Source: Desulfobacterales bacterium (GTDB taxonomy: Bacteria; Desulfobacterota; Desulfobacteria; Desulfobacterales; JAFDCJ01). Taken from it: a stretch of DNA of 16,028 bases. The stretch is taken from contig CP070771.1 in NCBI GenBank assembly GCA_020345785.1, positions 2,950,776 through 2,966,803 on the forward strand, given 5' to 3'. The notes under the pieces are model-generated. The model did not search any database and was not told the origin of the DNA. It saw only the letters and a list, made by a program, of their open reading frames with translations. The translations under genes were made by a program, and so were the position numbers. This document shows positions 1 to 6,406 of this stretch, in pieces (within the stretch, counting starts at the first letter, position 1; each line of letters opens with the position of its first letter).

Positions 1-798
1 GATAATATCCGTATCACGGCGCTGGAAAAATTCATGGGGTTCGACATGAATAAATACGTAAAGATCGCCGGGAGGACCGCCATACATCCCGGGTTCGCCT
101 TCGCCGGTCAGTCGTAGTCTCGACCCGTTGTCCACGCCAGCGGGAATTTTAACTGAAACTTTTTTGCTGACCATCACCTGCCCCGCACCCCGGCATTTGG
201 AACATGGGTGGGTTATGGCCTGACCTTCGCCGCGACAGACAGGACATGTCGTGCGCACGGTGAAAAACCCCTGGTTTCTGGAAATCTGGCCCGCCCCGCC
301 GCATTGGCGGCATGTTTCCGGACTTGTTCCCGGTTCACAGCGACTGCCTTCGCATTCAGGACAAATCTCACTTTTAGCCACTTTGATTTCGGTTTCGGCA
401 CCAAAAGCAGCATCCATAAAACTGAGGGTCAGATCGTAGCGCAGATCGGCGCCGCGTTGAACTCTGGTTCTGGAGCGCCTGCGCGTGCCAAAGCCAAAAA
501 AGTCTTCAAAAATATCACTGAAACTCGAAAAGATGTCTTCAAACCCGCCAAAACCTGAAAATCCAGTTCCTTCAAGGCCGGCATGACCGTATTGATCATA
601 GAGAGCCCTTTTTTGTGAATCCCGGAGAACCTCGTAAGCTTCGGCTGCTTCTTTAAATTTTTCTTCTGCTTCTTTATCGCCGGGATTTCTATCAGGATGG
701 TATTTTAAGGCGAGTTTGCGATAGGATGCTTTTAGTTCTGTGTCGGCGGCGTTGCGGCTTACACCCAGAATCTCGTAATAATCCCGTTTGGTACCCAT
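1..798 (-). CDS. dnaJ: Chaperone protein DnaJ (Hsp40), C-terminal part beyond the window edge
   Basis: Co-chaperone that delivers unfolded proteins to DnaK and stimulates its ATPase in the cytoplasm. The frame is open from the ATG at 798 to base 1 (266 codons, no stop), so the end of the gene is missing. Residues 1-70 form the J domain, with the HPD motif at 34-36 ([10 protein letters not shown]). A Gly/Phe-rich linker follows at about 71-105 ([10 protein letters not shown]). The cysteine-rich zinc domain begins at Cys146 with four CxxCxGxG-type repeats: [24 protein letters not shown] and CSKCRGAG. The first repeat ends in Arg instead of Gly, a small deviation that keeps all cysteines. The start of the C-terminal substrate-binding domain is visible ([18 protein letters not shown]). 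Only a weak ribosome site (GGTAG) precedes the ATG. No dnaK or grpE is in view; the downstream side lies outside the window. It is the last visible gene of a minus-strand series after the MFS gene, 177 bp away. Family identity is certain. Confidence 0.97.
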   Translation of the reverse strand, partial: MGTKRDYYEILGVSRNAADTELKASYRKLALKYHPDRNPGDKEAEEKFKEAAEAYEVLRDSQKRALYDQYGHAGLEGTGFSGFGGFEDIFSSFSDIFEDFFGFGTRRRSRTRVQRGADLRYDLTLSFMDAAFGAETEIKVAKSEICPECEGSRCEPGTSPETCRQCGGAGQISRNQGFFTVRTTCPVCRGEGQAITHPCSKCRGAGQVMVSKKVSVKIPAGVDNGSRLRLTGEGEPGMYGGPPGDLYVFIHVEPHEFFQRRDTDII

Positions 799-944
799 TT
801 ATTCTACCGTGTCAGTTTGACGTCTTAAAATATTTGTCCCGCTGTTTGTTGGAAATTTATCTCATTTTTTTTAAGGCGAAAGATTTTGTCAGATAGTTGA
901 TGAATCGCCACTGGACGCTCAATCAGTGCTTGAATGTTGTCACT

Positions 945-972
945 AATGTAATGCAAGAATGGTTGTTGTCAA
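945..972 (-). promoter_or_regulatory. Possible sigma70-type promoter for dnaJ
   Basis: On the minus strand TTGACA (967-972) is followed after 16 bases by TACATT (945-950). The -35 box is perfect and the -10 box weak. It lies just after the MFS stop codon and about 150 bases before the dnaJ ATG, so dnaJ could be transcribed independently. I found neither a sigma32-like pattern nor a CIRCE inverted repeat here. Confidence 0.35.
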
Positions 973-975
973 TTC

Positions 976-2163
976 TTACGGAGTTACTGCATTGCCCGTA
1001 TTTGGGGCATTTGTGCCCACTAGAAATAACCCCGTGCATATCATCATGACAAGCGCCCCCATCGGAAATGCCCAGCTCAATTGAAAGAAATCCATCATCA
1101 AGCCTCCCAGTAGCGCCCCGCTCATCATTCCCAGACTGTGTGCCACTGTCATCAGCGCCATGACGCTTCCCATGGCATTGGCCTTAATTCCTCTTAAGAC
1201 GACCATCGCCATCAGAGCCGGCATTGCAATCCCCCCGCCAAGGCCGAAAAAAATTGATGCTATTACCAGATCCTGCACCTGACCGGCCCACTCAAATGAA
1301 AGGATGGCATAGCTTACGATCAGACCCCCCACGACAACCATCAATTTTTTGCTGATCCTGTCGGCGATGTATCCCATGGGTACGTGGATTATTCCGCTGA
1401 TAAATATTCCCAGCATGATCAAAATCCCGATCAGAGAACCTGAGGCATCAAATTTGATGGCTGCATACAACGGAATGAACCCCCACATAATGCCGACACA
1501 GACCACATAAGCAAATCTGAATAGAAACAGTCCGGCCAGCGGCCGATCACCCAGCAGCGTTTTCCACGAAAATGCCTTGTTGCTGGCAGTGAGTCCTCGC
1601 TCGGAGCGGGTGGGCGGCAGCAAAAACAGACTCAGAAAAAAACCCAGCAAGGCCAGCAATCCCATGCATATAAAAGACGCTTGCAGACTAAAATAATCTT
1701 TGATGACGCCGCCGATCACCGGCCCGAGACTCAATCCCAGAAACAAAGACATGTTGAACAGGCCCATGGTTGTCCCTTCACGACCTTCAGGGGTGATATC
1801 GCCGATATATGCCTGGATCACGGGCATTAACATGGCCGAGGCGATTCCATGGAAAAAGCGGATGATGATCAGGGTGTTGACCGCATCTGAATAAATAAAT
1901 GCCACCGAGATTACGGCATAAGCGAAAAAGCCTGGCAGAATTATCGGTTTGCGGCCCTTTAAATCCGAAAGCCGCCCGAAATACGGCAGGAAGAAAGTCC
2001 GCGAAATGGAAAAGGCGCCGAAGATTAAACCGACGTAAAATCCGGAAGCGCCAAGATCGTGCGCCCAGATCGGCAGCAAGGGCACCACGATCCCAACGCC
2101 GGTCACAGCCGCAAAGATGGAGAAGAACAAGGTGCCGAATATTTTTTTGTCCAGTTTGTTCAA
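976..2163 (-). CDS. Major facilitator superfamily transporter, drug-efflux (DHA1/TetA-like) type
   Basis: Inner-membrane secondary transporter of 395 residues, a normal length for a 12-helix MFS protein. The N-terminal half begins with a hydrophobic helix (FFSIFAAVTGVGIVVPLLPI). It carries the loop 2-3 signature at about residues 62-71 (GRLSDLKGRK, motif A) and an antiporter-type motif C in helix 5 (GLSLGPVIGG). A polar central loop (about 185-200) separates the halves, and a partial second motif A (MGYIADRISKK) follows. Substrate cannot be read from sequence; proton-coupled efflux is inferred from motif C. The start is a problem: the only suitable codon is TTG at 2163, with no Shine-Dalgarno sequence, and the next in-frame stop upstream lies inside an 83-bp palindrome. 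No ATG or GTG start exists in between. The gene follows the moeA pair on the same strand, but the palindrome between them may block or modulate read-through. A role in molybdenum metabolism is not supported. Confidence 0.9.
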   Translation of the reverse strand: MNKLDKKIFGTLFFSIFAAVTGVGIVVPLLPIWAHDLGASGFYVGLIFGAFSISRTFFLPYFGRLSDLKGRKPIILPGFFAYAVISVAFIYSDAVNTLIIIRFFHGIASAMLMPVIQAYIGDITPEGREGTTMGLFNMSLFLGLSLGPVIGGVIKDYFSLQASFICMGLLALLGFFLSLFLLPPTRSERGLTASNKAFSWKTLLGDRPLAGLFLFRFAYVVCVGIMWGFIPLYAAIKFDASGSLIGILIMLGIFISGIIHVPMGYIADRISKKLMVVVGGLIVSYAILSFEWAGQVQDLVIASIFFGLGGGIAMPALMAMVVLRGIKANAMGSVMALMTVAHSLGMMSGALLGGLMMDFFQLSWAFPMGALVMMICTGLFLVGTNAPNTGNAVTP

Positions 2164-2179
2164 GATATTTTTGGTATAA

Positions 2180-2262
2180 ATCAGCGACCACCGGCAGAGC
2201 TTGGTCTCGGCCCCTTCCAGTGGCCTCGCTCACCTCCCCCAGCTCTGTCGGTGGCCGCTGAT
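2180..2262. repeat. Imperfect ~83-bp palindromic repeat, copy 1
   Basis: The arms at 2180-2201 and 2241-2262 match at all but two positions (left arm ATCAGCGACCACCGGCAGAG). They enclose a 39-base centre containing CCTTCCAGTGGCCT. A diverged copy sits at 5642-5723 with the same ends and the same centre, about 70 percent identical overall. It begins 5 bases after the moeA-PBP stop codon and ends 16 bases before the MFS start. It lacks a T-tract, so it is not a classical intrinsic terminator. It resembles a REPIN or small MITE-like element; no clear target-site duplication is visible. Confidence 0.8.
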
Positions 2263-2267
2263 GGGAA

Positions 2268-4196
2268 CTACAAGATGATTTCTCCGGTTTTTTCCGTACT
2301 GTAACCGCCCAAGGAGTTTACCCGGCGCTTGAATTCGGTGCTGTGGATGGTCTCAAGCATCAATTGGATATTTTCCGATTCAAAGTGCTCCAGGGGGATG
2401 ATCAAATCGTATTGCTCGGTGACCACCGGAATAAAGTCAAGATTCAGGGCTTTGGCAGCGGCATAAATTCCCAGACCGGCGTCCACCGTGCCGCTGAGCA
2501 CTGCGACTGCCACGGCCATGTGCGTAAACTCTTCATGCTGATAGCCGATGATATTCTTCGCATTGATGCCGATTTGTTTTAAACGATAGTCAAGCAGGAT
2601 TCTGGTGCCGGACCCCGGCTGGCGATTGATAAATGATATATCTTTGCGGGCCAGATCCTCTATGCCTTTAATGCCTTTGGGATTTCCCCGTGCGACTATC
2701 AAACCCTGATCGCGGTAGACCAGATTGACCAGTTTAACGTCAATTTCAGGCAAATACTTCGCAACATAGGATACATTGTACGAGCCGTCCTCGGTATCAA
2801 GCAAATGTGATCCCGCCAGATGGCAGGCACCCCTTTTGACAGCCATCAATCCGCCCATGCTTCCGACATGACTGGAGGAAATGGTCAGGTGGCTGTGTGT
2901 GGCTTTGATCCTGTCGGCCAAAACGTCCAACGTGTTGTCATGACTGCCGACAATAACAATCGTATTGCCTACCGAAGAAAGCGGGCGCAGCAACTCGGCT
3001 ACTGCGGTTTCGTTTTCTTTTAATCCCTCAATATGGTTTGGTATTCGAATGATGCCGTCGGCCTCGGTGATTGAGGTGATACAGCCGGCTCCTCTGGGCA
3101 GGGGTGTCGCCACGACGCGATTGCCGACCCGGCCCAGTTTTACCCGCAAAAATTCCTCGACACCGAGTTTGGAGGCAATCTTCCGGGTGGGTTCGACATC
3201 GATCCTTTGAACAGCCGGATCGGGCTGGCCCAGCATTCGGTTGAGTATCGGGCGGACAAACTGTTCAAAGGCGATGATGGCCGACACGGGATAGCCCGGT
3301 ATGCCGAAAACGGGTTTTCCCCGAACAACACCGATGACCACCGGTTTGCCGGGCATGATGGTAACGCCATGAACCAGGACCGTGCCGAGATCAAGAATGA
3401 CGCCTTTGGCGTAGTCTTCCGAGCCGGCCGAAGATCCCCCCAAAACGAGTATCATTTGATAATCTTCATTAACGGCTTCGTCCACGACCTGTTTGATCGT
3501 TTCTGGATCATCCACCAGCATTTCATGGCGGGTGTAGGTTCCACCGAATTTTTCAACCAGGCTGCCCAGCATAAAAGAGTTGGTTTCGAGCACCTGACCG
3601 GGCTTGAAGGAATCGAGCGACTGGGTGCGCCAGTCCACGAGTTCCGAACCGGTGGGAACAATCAGAATTCTGGGTTTTTTTTTGACCGGCACTTCAAAGA
3701 CACCGCCTGTTAACAGCGCGCCCACGCAATAGGGGGTAATGACATGGTTTTGCGGGAAAAGAAGCTCGGTTGCCACGATATCTTCACCCACCTTGCGCAC
3801 ATTCTGCCAGGGAAACACAGGTTTATCAATTTCTACGCGATCATCATTAATCACATTTACATGTTCGATCATGATCACCGCGTCGGTTTCCGGCGGCATC
3901 ACATGGCCCGTGTTCACATAAAATGCATCCTGCCCGATCGCGAGCTCTTTTGTCACGGCCTCACTGGCCCCAAAGGTGCTTTCCGCCCTGACGGCCAATC
4001 CGTCCATAGCGGCGGCATTAAAATGGGGCGCAGAAATTCTGGCATATACCGCTTCGGCCAGGACCCGTCCAACCGCCTGGGGCACAGCTGCCGTTTCCGC
4101 CGCCAGTGCATCTTCTACTGAAAATACTTCACCAATGATTTCCCGGGCCTCCTGCAGGGTTTTCATTTTGAGGTATACGTTGCGTTTTAAACTCAT
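2268..4196 (-). CDS. moeA: Molybdopterin molybdotransferase MoeA fused to a C-terminal PBP-like domain
   Basis: Second MoeA paralogue, 642 residues against about 400 for MoeA alone. MoeA inserts molybdate (or tungstate) into adenylylated molybdopterin in the cytoplasm. The MoeA part spans residues 1 to about 410: MDG at 64-66, VGEDI near 136-140, LGGSSAG at 252-258, PGKPV at 282-286 and GIPGYPVS at 298-305. The loop that reads STGDE in the upstream paralogue and in E. coli MoeA is PTGSE here (181-185), so an acidic active-site residue is replaced by serine. From about 420 to 625 a periplasmic-binding-protein-like fold of the type attached to archaeal and deltaproteobacterial MoeA proteins follows, with NRQPGSGTR at 524-532. 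It has no signal peptide, so this domain is cytoplasmic. The ATG at 4196 was chosen because GGAG lies 6 bases upstream; the longer open frame overlaps the preceding gene. It follows moeA by 29 bp, surely in one operon. The domain may bind an oxyanion; that is inference. Confidence 0.93.
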   Translation of the reverse strand: MSLKRNVYLKMKTLQEAREIIGEVFSVEDALAAETAAVPQAVGRVLAEAVYARISAPHFNAAAMDGLAVRAESTFGASEAVTKELAIGQDAFYVNTGHVMPPETDAVIMIEHVNVINDDRVEIDKPVFPWQNVRKVGEDIVATELLFPQNHVITPYCVGALLTGGVFEVPVKKKPRILIVPTGSELVDWRTQSLDSFKPGQVLETNSFMLGSLVEKFGGTYTRHEMLVDDPETIKQVVDEAVNEDYQMILVLGGSSAGSEDYAKGVILDLGTVLVHGVTIMPGKPVVIGVVRGKPVFGIPGYPVSAIIAFEQFVRPILNRMLGQPDPAVQRIDVEPTRKIASKLGVEEFLRVKLGRVGNRVVATPLPRGAGCITSITEADGIIRIPNHIEGLKENETAVAELLRPLSSVGNTIVIVGSHDNTLDVLADRIKATHSHLTISSSHVGSMGGLMAVKRGACHLAGSHLLDTEDGSYNVSYVAKYLPEIDVKLVNLVYRDQGLIVARGNPKGIKGIEDLARKDISFINRQPGSGTRILLDYRLKQIGINAKNIIGYQHEEFTHMAVAVAVLSGTVDAGLGIYAAAKALNLDFIPVVTEQYDLIIPLEHFESENIQLMLETIHSTEFKRRVNSLGGYSTEKTGEIIL

Positions 4197-4225
4197 ATCA
4201 GCTCCAATCCGGCCTTGCGGTCTCA

Positions 4226-5452
4226 TCAAAGCGGAATCACCTCCACCTCGGTACCTTTCTCCAATCCTTCCGTATTCATGCCGATTTCGATCAAACCGTC
4301 GGCTTTTACCATGGTATTGATTAAACCCGATTTGCCTAAAATAGGTTCGACCCAAGTGGTCCCCTCTTTACGATAAAAGCGGACGCGAATATAATCCACC
4401 CGACCTTGAGTGGATGCGATGTTTCTGCTGAGACGGGCAGCAAGCCGCAAATCCCGTTCAGCTGTGCGACAACCGCCGATGTGTTCAATAAATGGTTTGA
4501 CGATGCGCGAAAACACAATCATGGCTGAAACCACGTGTCCGGGCAATCCCCAGAACGCCTTGTTTTTTATTCTGGCCAAAATCGTCGGTTTGCCCGGGCT
4601 GATCGAAATGCCGTGAAACAGGATTGCGGCGTCTTCCATCGCGGATATGACGTCGATGGTAAAATCACGGGCACCCACCGAACTTCCCCCTGATACCAGA
4701 ACCATGTCGCATTGGTTGAAAGCCTGAGCGCTTTTTGCCTGCAGCGCCTTGTAGTCGTCGTGCACAATCCCAAATGGGATCGGAGTTGCACCGGCCTCCT
4801 GAATCAAACCCGATATTGTATAGGTGTTGATGTCACGTATCCGGCCCGGGCCCGGGACCTCACCAACAGGGATAATTTCATCCCCGGTCGAGATAATGCC
4901 GATGATCGGTTTTTTATATACTGTAACCATTTGATTGCCCAGCGCCGCCAGCATGCCGGCCTCCTGAGGTCTGATTCGACGTCCACCGGTCAGGGCAATT
5001 TCACCTTTTTTAATATCTTCGCCCACCGTCACCATATTCTGGCCGGGTGCGACACTGCGGTACACCTCGATGGTCGTGTCATCGATGGCCTCAGTGTGTT
5101 CTACCATAACCACGCTGTCGGCGCCTACCGGCAGCATGCCGCCGGTTGAAATCCGCACGGCTTCACCCGGTCCCACGGCAATATCTGGAGATTCCCCCAT
5201 GGCGACGGTGCCGGTTACGGTCAGATACGCCGGATTACCCTCACTGGCACCAAAGGTGGATGATCCTTTGACCGCAAAACCATCCATGATGGAACGGGAA
5301 AAATCCGGCAGATCGATGTCGGACCGGATATCCGTGGCCAGAATTCTTCCCGCCGACTCTGCCAGTGGAATACTCTCAGTCGGCATAAGCGGAAATAGTT
5401 TCCGGTATTCGAGCACCTGATCGATTGTCTTAACTTTGAAAAACTCTTTCAT
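4226..5452 (-). CDS. moeA: Molybdopterin molybdotransferase MoeA
   Basis: First MoeA of the tandem pair, 408 residues, the normal length for the family. It catalyses metal insertion into MPT-AMP to give molybdenum (or tungsten) cofactor. Conserved elements appear in order: MDGFA at 56-60, VGEDI at 133-137, STGDE at 178-182, the molybdopterin-binding loop SGGSSVG at 244-250, PGKPT at 286-290 and GLPGHVVSA at 302-310. The C-terminal domain closes with ADGLIEI. All the acidic positions I can recognise from E. coli MoeA are kept, unlike in the downstream paralogue. The ATG at 5452 is preferred over a TTG at 5533 because it gives the family's length and has GGGCGGGG about 8 bases upstream. Just before that ribosome site is a perfect 7-bp stem-loop (5466-5490), and a promoter candidate lies at 5599-5628. 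It is first in an operon with the MoeA-PBP gene. Confidence 0.95.
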   Translation of the reverse strand: MKEFFKVKTIDQVLEYRKLFPLMPTESIPLAESAGRILATDIRSDIDLPDFSRSIMDGFAVKGSSTFGASEGNPAYLTVTGTVAMGESPDIAVGPGEAVRISTGGMLPVGADSVVMVEHTEAIDDTTIEVYRSVAPGQNMVTVGEDIKKGEIALTGGRRIRPQEAGMLAALGNQMVTVYKKPIIGIISTGDEIIPVGEVPGPGRIRDINTYTISGLIQEAGATPIPFGIVHDDYKALQAKSAQAFNQCDMVLVSGGSSVGARDFTIDVISAMEDAAILFHGISISPGKPTILARIKNKAFWGLPGHVVSAMIVFSRIVKPFIEHIGGCRTAERDLRLAARLSRNIASTQGRVDYIRVRFYRKEGTTWVEPILGKSGLINTMVKADGLIEIGMNTEGLEKGTEVEVIPL

Positions 5453-5465
5453 CCTAATTACCCCG

Positions 5466-5490
5466 CCCTGAAAAATTGGTATATTCAGGG
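5466..5490 (-). promoter_or_regulatory. Stem-loop abutting the moeA ribosome-binding site
   Basis: On the minus strand CCCTGAA and TTCAGGG form a perfect 7-bp stem around an 11-base loop. The stem ends directly at the G-rich ribosome site of moeA (CGGGG, then the ATG 8 bases on). Such a position could modulate translation. It does not look like the larger known Moco riboswitch, and no switch is claimed. Confidence 0.4.
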
Positions 5491-5589
5491 TTGTGACCTG
5501 GTCTTTACGAATCGAAGAAAGTAGTTGGATCAATGGTTCGGCGGATTAATTAGTTCATGCTGCGCATTTTTTTTAATTCACTCTATCTA

Positions 5590-5607
5590 CTTTCCTTTAA
5601 AGTAAAG
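5590..5607. promoter_or_regulatory. Imperfect palindrome over the moeA -10 region
   Basis: CTTTCCTTTAAAGTAAAG reads as an inverted repeat with 8 of 9 positions paired, centred on TTTAAA. It overlaps the proposed -10 box of the moeA promoter, a usual place for a repressor site. It is AT-rich and short, so chance is possible. Confidence 0.3.
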
Positions 5608-5628
5608 AAATATAGATGATGCTGTCAA
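5599..5628 (-). promoter_or_regulatory. Candidate sigma70-type promoter of the moeA operon
   Basis: The minus strand carries TTGACA (5623-5628) and, 18 bases on, TACTTT (5599-5604). The -35 box is perfect; the -10 box keeps four of six consensus bases. A transcript from here would have a leader of about 140 bases before moeA. Confidence 0.45.
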
Positions 5629-5641
5629 AATTTTTATATAC

Positions 5642-5723
5642 ATCAGCGACCAGTGACAGAGCGCGGTTCCTACACCTTCCAGGGGCCTTCCTCATACTCC
5701 TGGCTCTGCTGGTGGTCGCTGAT
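5642..5723. repeat. Imperfect ~82-bp palindromic repeat, copy 2
   Basis: The terminal arms (5643-5662 and 5703-5722) pair at 16 of 20 positions, and an outer A/T pair extends them. They surround a centre with CCTTCCAGGGGCCT. Ends and centre match copy 1 at 2180-2262; the segments between are diverged. It lies just upstream of the proposed moeA promoter, so the two copies bracket the moeA pair. Confidence 0.78.
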
Positions 5724-5805
5724 TAGCCGAAATAGTGATTTACCTGATCAATATGAGCCAGGGTAGCGATATTGTCAAGCGCCGAAATGCCGCTGGACGC
5801 CGGCC

Positions 5806-5911
5806 GGTGCAAGGCGCAAGGTAGACGGTGAAGGTGTAAGCTCTGGGCTATGAGGTGGAAGGTGCACGGCGCATGGAAGTAAGGTTTAAGGTGTAGGGTA
5901 ACAGTTGAAGG
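5806..5911. repeat. Degenerate AAGGTGYAAGG-type tract
   Basis: About 105 bases contain recurring variants of AAGGTGTAAGG (for example GGTGCAAGGCGCAAGG, GGTGAAGGTGTAAG, AAGGTTTAAGGTGTAGGG) with irregular spacing. No reading frame is conserved and no hairpin is evident. It is strongly purine-biased on the plus strand. Confidence 0.6.
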
Positions 5912-5996
5912 ACAAAGAAGACAGCTGATTTCTAACGTCGCCTACCAGCCGTATCATCTCTTATGAAACTTCACCTAAACGGAACAGCGAACCGCA

Positions 5997-6112
5997 GAAT
6001 ATCGAATATCGAACCGCAGAATGTCGAAGGGTGGTTTCGCTTCGCTCAGTCTTTTTTATAAATAGGCCGAATGCCTCCCTTCGACATTCGATATTCCCTA
6101 TTCGATATTCGC
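5997..6112. repeat. GAAYRTC heptamer clusters in inverted orientation
   Basis: The left cluster (5997-6031) reads GAATATC twice, a spacer, then GAATGTC and GAAGGG. The right cluster (6077-6112) holds the same units on the other strand. The inner 13 bases pair perfectly: GAATGTCGAAGGG (6019-6031) with its complement at 6077-6089, enclosing a 45-base loop. The same heptamer family recurs downstream of the helicase at 8090-8124 and 8350-8371. Confidence 0.7.
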
Positions 6113-6130
6113 TTTTTTAGAGTTTTTTTT

Positions 6131-6167
6131 GATCAAACCGGCCGCTCCGTGGCCGGCGGTTGGGCTG
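6131..6167 (+). repeat. 37-bp GATCAAAC hairpin module, copy 1
   Basis: The module begins GATCAAACCGGCCGCTCCG and ends TTGGGCTG. A 6-bp stem CCGGCC/GGCCGG forms inside it, and a T-rich stretch precedes it. A copy at 8387-8423 is identical at 31 of 37 positions, also after a T-rich stretch. Confidence 0.7.
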
Positions 6168-6176
6168 ATCTCTGTC

Positions 6177-6219
6177 ACCAATAACCAATTGCTAATAACG
6201 AATAACAAATAACAATAGT
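6177..6219. repeat. Degenerate AATAAC tract, copy 1
   Basis: Units of AATAAC separated by one to several bases (AATAACCAATTGCTAATAAC, then AATAACAAATAACAATAG). A similar tract ends the downstream composite at 8537-8566. No coding potential. Confidence 0.6.
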
Positions 6220-6230
6220 TTTTTTCGGTC

Positions 6231-6299
6231 CTCAGTTCTCTGTTCTCTGTCCCCTGTCCTCTGTCTTCTGACCTCTATCATCCGTCTTCTGCCATCTCT
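6231..6299. repeat. Degenerate CTCTGTC pyrimidine tract
   Basis: Nearly 70 bases of imperfect 7-8-base units such as TTCTCTGT, CCCCTGTCCT and CTGTCTTCTG. Plus-strand pyrimidine content is very high. It ends about 12 bases before the -35 box of the helicase promoter. Confidence 0.6.
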
Positions 6300-6310
6300 T
6301 TCATATAAGC

Positions 6311-6338
6311 TTGCAATAATTAAAAATTAACGTATAAT
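6311..6338 (+). promoter_or_regulatory. Candidate sigma70-type promoter of the RhlB-like helicase gene
   Basis: TTGCAA (6311-6316) and a perfect TATAAT (6333-6338) are 16 bases apart. Transcription would start near 6345, giving a leader of about 60 bases. The flanking sequence is AT-rich and nothing else nearby fits better. Confidence 0.6.
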
Positions 6339-6406
6339 CAACTCATGATAAAATTTGATGCAATAGCAGGCGCTTACCCCAAGCATTAAAAAAGGTGTCA
6401 AAACTC

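Larger units (their letters stand above)
5453..6406. other. Gene-free divergent intergenic region made of promoters and repeats
   Basis: This ~950-bp stretch separates the minus-strand moeA operon from the plus-strand helicase gene. No credible protein is encoded. It holds, left to right: the moeA leader and promoter, palindrome copy 2, a degenerate AAGGTG tract, inverted GAAYRTC heptamers, a 37-bp hairpin module, an AATAAC tract, a CTCTGT tract and the helicase promoter. Each is listed separately. Confidence 0.8.

Noticed and set aside
1787..2233. 148-residue minus-strand open frame overlapping the MFS gene start
   Set aside because: It is a shifted-frame shadow of the MFS gene; its GTG start lies inside the palindrome and the peptide has no recognisable domain.
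5453..5592. Moco riboswitch in the moeA leader
   Set aside because: Only one simple 7-bp stem is visible; I cannot recognise the multi-stem conserved core. A covariance search would settle it.
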